From Methanocella paludicola SANAE (GTDB lineage Archaea > Halobacteriota > Methanocellia > Methanocellales > Methanocellaceae), in the NCBI RefSeq assembly GCF_000011005.1, contig NC_013665.1, positions 1,961,501-2,025,500 of the forward strand: a stretch of 64,000 nucleotides of DNA, read 5' to 3'. Position 1 is the first letter of the stretch. Each line of letters begins with the position of its first letter. The notes beneath the pieces were generated by a model. The model had not been told where the DNA came from. It was given only the letters and a program-made list of their open reading frames with translations, and did not search any database. Both the position numbers and the translations under genes were made by a program. Positions 58,027 to 64,000 of this stretch are shown in pieces.

Positions 58027-58254
58027 GTCAAAGCCCGCGAAGAGATACAAGTCCGCGAAGACGTTTTTAACGCGAAGACCGCAAAGCATACTCTAAGACC
58101 GCGAAGACTTTTATAAAGAAATAAATTATTACTATTCAAATTAAATCATTTTAACATAAAATTATCTTTTAATGTATCTTTGCGGTCTTCGCGTAAGCTT
58201 CGCGGTCTTAGGGCTCGAAACAGTCTTCGCGGACTTACGCCTCTTTGGGGGCTT
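58027..58254. repeat. Long-hairpin element E
   Basis: Arms 58027-58112 and 58172-58254 are complementary in most words (for example AAGTCCGCGAAGAC against GTCTTCGCGGACTT), with a 60-base AT-rich loop. The word is CGCGAAGACC, repeated at least four times in the left arm, in an order that differs a little between the arms. No target repeat could be seen. It separates the Usp gene from the end of the next minus-strand gene. Confidence 0.75.
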
Positions 58255-58276
58255 AATACGAAGGCCGACCGTGTGG

Positions 58277-59218
58277 TTAATTATTATTCGAAGGGGATAC
58301 GCGTGCCGTAGTCAAAATAGGCCGGGCCTTAAGCGCACGATCAACTTCCGCCTGCGTTGCCTCATGGAACTTCAACGAGATGGCATCCTTAATGTTCTGC
58401 AGAGCACCCTCGATGGTGGTCGATTTTGCGTATACGCCGGCCTGCGGCGCATGGGCGCGGTAATAGCGGGTACCGTTCTGGCACGGGGAGAGCGAGATCA
58501 AAAAGCGTTTGAGGGAAAAGGAGTTCTTGAGGGTTAATTGCACGTCGACGGGGCCGAAAATGGGCTCCGAGCGCAATATATGGCCGCGAGCCACAGAGGG
58601 ATCGTCGGCTAACACCTTTTCAAGCTTATTCAGCGCCTCGCAGGGGCTGCCGGCCGTTGCGCTCAAAGAAAGCTCTTGAGAGACGGCACGGAATGAGCCG
58701 TTAGTGGGCTCGATGATGACGCTGAGTTCGGGTGTGCGCTGTTTTTTACCGCCGAGGTCGAACGTCGTGATCAGCGGGGCGCGGGGCAATTCACGTATAA
58801 GGTCGTTCACGCGCTCGTCCAGGTATCGGGCCTCGATGATCTCGCCCAGCGTCTTAAAGGAATCGAGCAGCGTATCTGCCTCGTTTGAAAGATAGTTGGT
58901 GGGGCACATGGAAACGAACTGGCGGCGGCCATGGTCGTCCATCGCCTCGTAGGCGCAGCCCAAAAAAGATTGCTTTAATGAGCCGTCACGCAATGGCAGT
59001 ACGGTATCGATACAGGTGACGAACGGGCGGACATAGTCGAAACGGCTCAACGAATAAAAACCGGAGGAAAGGTCGCTGCGGACCTGCGACTTCAACAGTG
59101 TAAGAGAATGATAAAAGTCTTTGTCTTTTGCCCTGGAGCAATCGTGCTCGGATACGTAGCAAGGGTTTGACCCGCCGACCCGGTATACGATCGCGTCAAG
59201 CCTGGCTCTCGTGAGCAT
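58277..59218 (-). CDS. Hypothetical protein
   Basis: The 313-residue soluble protein is not one I recognise. It has six cysteines scattered over the chain, an N-terminal segment of mixed charge, and near the C-terminus AGVYAKSTTIEGALQNIKDAISLKFHEATQ, a pattern like the HicB fold. ATG 59218 is used. A leading AT-rich stretch supplies a promoter. The 3' end is next to hairpin element E. Confidence 0.55.
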   Translation of the reverse strand: MLTRARLDAIVYRVGGSNPCYVSEHDCSRAKDKDFYHSLTLLKSQVRSDLSSGFYSLSRFDYVRPFVTCIDTVLPLRDGSLKQSFLGCAYEAMDDHGRRQFVSMCPTNYLSNEADTLLDSFKTLGEIIEARYLDERVNDLIRELPRAPLITTFDLGGKKQRTPELSVIIEPTNGSFRAVSQELSLSATAGSPCEALNKLEKVLADDPSVARGHILRSEPIFGPVDVQLTLKNSFSLKRFLISLSPCQNGTRYYRAHAPQAGVYAKSTTIEGALQNIKDAISLKFHEATQAEVDRALKARPILTTARVSPSNNN

Positions 59219-59411
59219 GTGAACTTATTCGACCTTATCATATATACATTTTACTATTTATTGTAGAATTTATTTCTTAAAATGGTTAATTTGGTATAAT
59301 TTATTCATATTTGTTGCAATACGGCACAAATTTTCAGCATACGCCTGTGTACACTTAACGGCGGATAATCTTTTAAATGCGGCTCTACGTGTATTCACAT
59401 GAGGGGATACA

Positions 59412-60089
59412 ATGAGCAGGTCATCAAGGAGCGTGAGCTCGCTCTTCTTTATCGTTTTATTGGTCCTGGCTGCCGTGTCATTCGCGAAGGCAGTCCCTGC
59501 GGTCGCGGCGGACGATATACGGCTCTCATCGGCCAGGGATTTCCTTTTCGCGTACCAGCCACAAAACCCGTCAGAGGACTCCGTCCTCGTCACGGCGCAG
59601 CTATTCAAGGACGGCCGGCCCATCCGGCAGGCAGGCATACCGGTGAACTTTAGCCTGACCGACGGGAGATTTGCAAAGCTGGACGAAACTACGGTGTTCA
59701 CGGACGACCTGGGAATGGCGTCGACGAGAGTGAGGTCGTATAACTCAGGGCAGGAGATGACCGAAAGGCCATTCCTTCTAGGGGTAACGGCAATGTTCGG
59801 GGGCAAAAGCTCGACGGTCACTATGCCCATCACGCACTACATCTCGCTCAACGGCACGATAAAGGACAGGAGCGGCGGCCCGGTCATGAACGCGCAGGTC
59901 GGCGTGCTGTATAACAGGACCCACAACCCGATAAACGCGAGGGGCGCCACGAATACGACCGATGTATACGGCAATTACCGGCTGGATAGAGTGCCCACGG
60001 ACCTGGGCGACATGGTCGTATATGCGAGGAAGGGCGACCTCGAGACGTACAAGCCCGCCAGCTTTCCACAGGGAGCCGGCGGGACATGA
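59412..60089 (+). CDS. Secreted protein with Ig-like and carboxypeptidase-regulatory-like domains
   Basis: The 225-residue protein has a signal peptide (SLFFIVLLVLAAVSFAKAVPAVAA), a bacterial Ig-like domain (SVLVTAQLFKDGRPIRQAGIPVNFSLTDGRFAKLDETTVFTDDLGMASTRVRS) and a second beta domain (ISLNGTIKDRSGGPVMNAQVGVLYNRT) like that in the protein at 56320. There is no anchor, so it is released or bound to other surface proteins. ATG 59412. Confidence 0.75.
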   Translation: MSRSSRSVSSLFFIVLLVLAAVSFAKAVPAVAADDIRLSSARDFLFAYQPQNPSEDSVLVTAQLFKDGRPIRQAGIPVNFSLTDGRFAKLDETTVFTDDLGMASTRVRSYNSGQEMTERPFLLGVTAMFGGKSSTVTMPITHYISLNGTIKDRSGGPVMNAQVGVLYNRTHNPINARGATNTTDVYGNYRLDRVPTDLGDMVVYARKGDLETYKPASFPQGAGGT

Positions 60090-60260
60090 TTTTTTTATTC
60101 GGGAAAAATTTTGCCCGGCCATCATAAATCATATCCGTTCCCTTACTAATATATAAACGCACGAATGCGAAAAATATCCTTGCAGGTGGCTATATCTGCG
60201 ATGTTAATGCGAGCGTAATGCGAGTAGTATCAATTCAATATGGCATGAGGAGAGCGGCGA

Positions 60261-61886
60261 ATGAGATGCGACTGGGACGGAGTGAAGAGGCTCGGGGCTT
60301 ACCTGGGCCATGATATCAACGATGCGCTCGTGGAGTGTCCGGGCTCGCTGGACATCATATGCCGGTCACTGGGGGCTTTTGAGAAAAAATATCCACGAGA
60401 GACATCCGCCCACCTGGCCCGGCTGATATTTAAAGCTGACCTCTCGAAGCTGCCCCGCGAGGGAGAGCCGGAAGAGACGCTGGCCTGCGAGGTTTTTAAC
60501 AGGCTTAATCCTGCCGGAGGAGGCGAGGCGTATGTAGAATTCTGCCTGGACTTCAAGCGGTTCATCCGCTGGTTCAAGGCTGCCGTAGACGCCGTCCACT
60601 ATGTACACGGCCTCAGGAAGGAGGGCATATGTCTCGACAGGCCGGGCGTAAAGGACTACGTTTCAGAGCTAAAGGAGCTTCCATGCCGTCGTCTCGGAGA
60701 GCTCGATTTTTCGTACAGGATCCATGGATATGCCGCCATATCGAGGTACATCGAGGCCCTGCTTGGACGGTACGAGGATAAGGCCATATCCGGAGATAAT
60801 TGCCGGAGCATCATGGGGATCATGAATAAGGTATCCAGCCATCCCGGGTACTTCAAGGCCATGGGCCCCGAGCAAAAGCTGGTGGAGACGAGGCCGATCC
60901 TCATAGCCATATCGGACCTCCAGCGTTACCCTGAAAACGAGCCGGGAAAGGCGGACCTGCTGTCGTCGCTGGGCATATTGTTATTCAATGTGTTTCCCAC
61001 CCCTAAGCTGCTGAAGTTCATCGCCAGACTGCAGCCAAGCCCGGGGAACGACGCCCTCCAGTACGACTACAACTCGATCCTGGCCATGAACTTCATGCTG
61101 GCCGGCAGGCTCGACGAGGCTACAGCATACAATAAGAATGCCCTCGAGCACGCGGGAGACGAGGAAAAAAGGGCTTATACGCACATCCTGGACTGCTGTA
61201 TCAGCCTCAAGCGGGGCGAAACGGAGGAGGCCGTGAACGCCCTGTACCGCTGTTCGGCGTTGATCAAGGATAGGCGCATGAAGTCCACGGCCCTGTTTTA
61301 TATGGGCATCATCTACTACGAGATGGGAAAAGTGCCCGATGCTCTCGAGTCATTCCAGCTTGCCAGGGCCGGCCTGGAGGACGAGCTGGACATCATGAAC
61401 GCCTGCAACGACATCGGCACCTGCGCCATGCTGCTCGGGGACTATAAGGCCGCGGCCGCCGAGCTCGAGAACGTCGAGCATATCGGCCGCTACATGAGCA
61501 GTAATACGGCCAGGGCTCTTTTGGCCGTGGCCCGCGGCAACCTGGGGCTGATCCACCTGAGCATGGCGAAGCACGACCGCGCTGTTGAGCACTTTAAGGA
61601 GGCCCTGAGGCTCAGCCGGGACGCGCATAATAAGAAAGGCATAGCCGACCAGCTCGGGAACATCGGCCTTGCGCTGAAGGCGAAGCGCGACTACGATACG
61701 GCGCTCATTTATTTCAAATCGGCGCTCAACGTGTCCTCGACGGAAGGCTATTTTGAAGGCGCCCTGTTCTCGTTCGCCCAGATCGAGCAGCTAAAGGCCC
61801 TTGAGGGCCGCTACGAGGAGGCAGAGGACTTTCAGCAGGAGATGGCCAGGCGTAATCCTGATATCGCGAAGTTGCTCCGCCTGTAA
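60261..61886 (+). CDS. TPR-repeat protein
   Basis: The 541-residue protein has an N-terminal helical region without clear family and, from about residue 270, six or more tetratricopeptide repeats (for example ALFYMGIIYYEMGKVPDALESFQLARAG and GNLGLIHLSMAKHDRAVEHFKEALRLS). These form a protein-binding scaffold. No effector domain is evident. It ends 41 bp before the Rsm22-like gene. Confidence 0.75.
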   Translation: MRCDWDGVKRLGAYLGHDINDALVECPGSLDIICRSLGAFEKKYPRETSAHLARLIFKADLSKLPREGEPEETLACEVFNRLNPAGGGEAYVEFCLDFKRFIRWFKAAVDAVHYVHGLRKEGICLDRPGVKDYVSELKELPCRRLGELDFSYRIHGYAAISRYIEALLGRYEDKAISGDNCRSIMGIMNKVSSHPGYFKAMGPEQKLVETRPILIAISDLQRYPENEPGKADLLSSLGILLFNVFPTPKLLKFIARLQPSPGNDALQYDYNSILAMNFMLAGRLDEATAYNKNALEHAGDEEKRAYTHILDCCISLKRGETEEAVNALYRCSALIKDRRMKSTALFYMGIIYYEMGKVPDALESFQLARAGLEDELDIMNACNDIGTCAMLLGDYKAAAAELENVEHIGRYMSSNTARALLAVARGNLGLIHLSMAKHDRAVEHFKEALRLSRDAHNKKGIADQLGNIGLALKAKRDYDTALIYFKSALNVSSTEGYFEGALFSFAQIEQLKALEGRYEEAEDFQQEMARRNPDIAKLLRL

Positions 61887-61927
61887 TATCCAAAATCTTT
61901 TATCTATGCGCTGTGTTTTAGCACTCG

Positions 61928-63427
61928 ATGTCCAGTAAAGAGATCGTATCGGCGGTAAAGTATGTTTCCAGGATGAAGCCGGAGTTCATGCTTTCCGAGA
62001 TCTGCGGCTACGTAAAGGGCGACGTGAGCGTCGCGGACGTCTACGATGCGCTGCGGCCCCTGGCCTACGACCTGGGCATCAGGCTGGAGCCTGCAGGGAA
62101 CGATTATAGGGCCGTGAGGCTGCCGCCCGCAAAGCCCCTGGCGCTCGATGAAAAAGAGCGCAGTGCCCAGGACGGGTTCCTGGCATCGCCCATTGTGCCG
62201 GAAAAGCTCGAAAAGCTCATGGAACGATATGTCGAGAAGAAGACGGGCAAGGCGTGGCACGATCCTGCCGTGGTAGAGAAGCTTAGAAAGGCCATCGCGG
62301 AGCAGAAGGCCGACTACTGGAAGGAGGGCCGTAAGCGCCGTATCACTTATGAGACCGGCTACAGCATCCTGGGCTATCTCGCTTACCAGTTCCCTGTTTA
62401 TTTCGCTCAGTCGGAGCACATCATTTATGGGCTGGCCTCCGACGGCCTGCTGAAGGACCGCATGAAGGTCATGGACGCCGGTACCGGCCCCGGAACGGTC
62501 CCTCTTGCCCTGATCGACTTTTATCGCAGGATCGGCCGCGGGGAAGCCGTCATTTATTCTCTGGAAAAATACGACGAGAACGTCGAGGCGTTCAATTACC
62601 TGGTGCCGGCTTATGCCGAAGGCACCGGTGTTAAAGTTGAAAAGCCCCTCAGGGCAGACTTGCTCAGCCTTAAGGCGGACGATCTGCCGGATGATATCGA
62701 CCTGATGTTCTTCTCCAACGTCCTGAACGAGCTGGGCGGTGACATCGAGCGAAAGGCGGAGATCGTGCGCGCTATGGCGGGACGGCTGGCGATAGACGGC
62801 AACATCGTCATTGTGGAGCCCGCGGACAAGGTAAACTCGACGGAGATGCGAAAGCTCGTAATAGCCCTGATGAACAAGGGCCTGGGCGTCTACAGCCCGT
62901 GCTCGTTCATATGGTGCGTGCGATGCCACCCCGAGTCCTGCTGGACCTTCCAGGAAAGGGAGGACATCAAGCCCACGAGGCTCATGCAGAAGGTCGCCGA
63001 AGAGGAGCCCTTCCGCTTCATCAATACGGACATCAAGTACTCCTACGCCGTGCTGCGCCACGATAAGCTGTCCAGGGAGAAGTACCGCGTTCCGGAAAAG
63101 GCGAAGTTCGCCCGGCTCTCGAAGATGAAGGACCACGTCAAGAAGCATATCAACGTCGTGGCGGCGGTCATGTCCGGCGACCTGGGCGATAAGGCGGACC
63201 ACGTCTACAAGCTCTGCGACGGCACGGCGGCCAAGCCCGTATATGCCATCCTTCCGGACTATCACACAAGCCCTGAGAACGAGGCGCTCAAGACCGCAAA
63301 ATACGGGCAGATAGTGGAAATTTATGGGGTGCTGGTGCGGTACAATAAGGAATACGACGCATTTAACCTCCTTGTCAACAGGAACACGAAAGTTAAAGGC
63401 GTAAAGGAGCAGGCGGACACTTCTTGA
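61928..63427 (+). CDS. Rsm22/METTL17-like SAM methyltransferase-fold protein
   Basis: The 499-residue protein has a SAM-binding Rossmann domain (VMDAGTGPGTVPLALIDFY; FFSNVLNELGG) as in Rsm22/METTL17, with a cysteine cluster CSFIWCVRCHPESCW near residue 327-340 that matches the iron-sulfur or zinc site of METTL17. Mitochondrial METTL17 is a ribosome-assembly factor for the small subunit. A C-terminal OB-like segment (YGQIVEIYGVLVRYNKEYDAFNLLV) follows. The archaeal member probably binds 16S rRNA during assembly. Catalytic activity is uncertain. Confidence 0.8.
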   Translation: MSSKEIVSAVKYVSRMKPEFMLSEICGYVKGDVSVADVYDALRPLAYDLGIRLEPAGNDYRAVRLPPAKPLALDEKERSAQDGFLASPIVPEKLEKLMERYVEKKTGKAWHDPAVVEKLRKAIAEQKADYWKEGRKRRITYETGYSILGYLAYQFPVYFAQSEHIIYGLASDGLLKDRMKVMDAGTGPGTVPLALIDFYRRIGRGEAVIYSLEKYDENVEAFNYLVPAYAEGTGVKVEKPLRADLLSLKADDLPDDIDLMFFSNVLNELGGDIERKAEIVRAMAGRLAIDGNIVIVEPADKVNSTEMRKLVIALMNKGLGVYSPCSFIWCVRCHPESCWTFQEREDIKPTRLMQKVAEEEPFRFINTDIKYSYAVLRHDKLSREKYRVPEKAKFARLSKMKDHVKKHINVVAAVMSGDLGDKADHVYKLCDGTAAKPVYAILPDYHTSPENEALKTAKYGQIVEIYGVLVRYNKEYDAFNLLVNRNTKVKGVKEQADTS

Positions 63428-63483
63428 GCTGTCCTGTCAATAGTTATATTTGCCCAACGTGCTACCAATAATAGGGTAATAAC

Positions 63484-64000
63484 TTGAGGCGGGAAGCCTG
63501 GCTCATCTTAGCATTATCGGGGATCATATCCATACTTCCTATTGGATGGGCGTCCTTTGTCCTGTTACTGTTTATCCCGGGCTTTTCGGTAGCCTCGCTC
63601 TTCAAAGAGAAATTTACCCTCGCTGAGATCGTGGCGATCCCGCTGGCGCTTTCGATCGTGTTGATACCGGTATCTGCGGTGGTAACTTCGCCGCTGCCGT
63701 ACCACCTGGCGCCTCTTGCATTGTGCCTCCTGACGGTCATTATCGGGTTTTATAATTACTGGAAGAACCGGCCCCTGACGGTCCAGGTCAGCGATACGAA
63801 GCCCATGGGTATAGCAGTGGTGATATTCCTTATCGTCCTGCTGGTATCGCTGAAGACGTTTCACATCGAGGACGGTGAGCTGTTCTATACCTTCACGCAA
63901 GGGCTCGACCAGACGTTCCACCTGTCCATAGCACAGCGATATATCGCCATGCCGGCCATTCCGCCGCAGGACCCGTACTTTTTGGGCGCGGGCGTCCCGT
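63484..64000 (+). CDS. Polytopic membrane protein, N-terminal part (partial at window end)
   Basis: From a TTG at 63484 the frame is open to the window end (172 residues). It contains several hydrophobic helices (LILALSGIISILPIGWASFVLLLF, then IVAIPLALSIVLIPVSAVV, LAPLALCLLTVIIGFY and IAVVIFLIVLLVSL) and then DQTFHLSIAQRYIAMPAIPPQDPYFLGAG. The D-xxFHL and IPPQDPYF pattern is like that of GT-C or DUF2298-type membrane glycosyltransferases, where it lies in the first outside loop. The remainder is beyond the window. Confidence 0.55.
   Translation, partial: MRREAWLILALSGIISILPIGWASFVLLLFIPGFSVASLFKEKFTLAEIVAIPLALSIVLIPVSAVVTSPLPYHLAPLALCLLTVIIGFYNYWKNRPLTVQVSDTKPMGIAVVIFLIVLLVSLKTFHIEDGELFYTFTQGLDQTFHLSIAQRYIAMPAIPPQDPYFLGAGVP

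Noticed and set aside
61904-63265. A 453-codon open frame antisense to the Rsm22-like gene
   Set aside because: The sense strand encodes a clear methyltransferase-fold protein; the antisense product has a composition typical of shadow frames.

Overview
The window is archaeal and almost certainly from a methanogen of the Methanocellales (Methanocella-like), or close to them. It carries methanogenesis marker protein 11, a full 2-oxoacid chain-elongation set for coenzyme B (aksA, aksDEF), the cysteate-synthase route to coenzyme M with a fused ComDE, an HdrABC set, archaeal-type CobY and CobT homologues, ADH synthase, and archaeal TATA promoters and Shine-Dalgarno sites. Coding density is high in most places and the DNA is moderately GC-rich, but the spacers are AT-rich.

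Layout. 1-3251: cobY end, marker protein 11, a radical SAM protein, cobT. 3438-4671: a DUF4258/YgiT-zinc-finger toxin-antitoxin pair whose toxin gene is split by a 593-bp palindromic element. 4817-11163: an IorA-like TPP enzyme, aksA, and the divergent aksDEF operon with an uncharacterised coupled gene. 11193-19719: a potassium-transport block with a tandem Usp protein, an APC permease with two Usp domains, kdpFABC and another tandem Usp protein. 19744-31214: SIMPL protein, small hypotheticals, trpB2, a divergent possible FtsZ-like protein, a double-SIS protein, an MgtA-type P-ATPase with a coupled microprotein, YhbY, a CBS/ParB-like protein and hisE. 31938-38455: a secreted protein and a membrane winged-helix protein, an MBL/rhodanese enzyme, ADH synthase behind an aromatic-rich leader ORF, a secreted phosphatase-superfamily enzyme and glycerate kinase. 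38443-44831: a degenerate hdrABC set opposite cysteate synthase and comDE. 44917-48920: tRNA-Tyr with intron, tRNA-Asp, a strongly structured element, KGG-repeat stress proteins and small genes. 49101-64000: UbiA-type prenyltransferase, surface proteins on an AT-rich patch, HAD, DnaJ, Usp, TPR, an Rsm22-like methyltransferase and the start of a polytopic membrane protein.

The strongest novelty is a set of five long-hairpin elements (about 3648-4240, 20920-21270, 24063-24566, 31233-31655, 58027-58254). Their arms are built from short degenerate words. One sits inside the DUF4258 toxin gene with a 5-bp target duplication; taking it out together with one duplicate copy restores a 103-codon reading frame exactly. 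A second is flanked by an 8-bp direct repeat at the ends of its terminal inverted repeats. They therefore behave like transposed, MITE-like elements of unusual internal design.

Other leads are a likely leaderless aromatic-rich peptide ORF (34712-34789) before the first gene of archaeal aromatic biosynthesis; TGTAC-type boxes spaced in multiples of 10 bp before trpB2; a dyad between the divergent aks promoters; an HdrA whose fused MvhD domain has lost its iron-sulfur cysteines; and two small membrane proteins not obvious from size-filtered gene calling.
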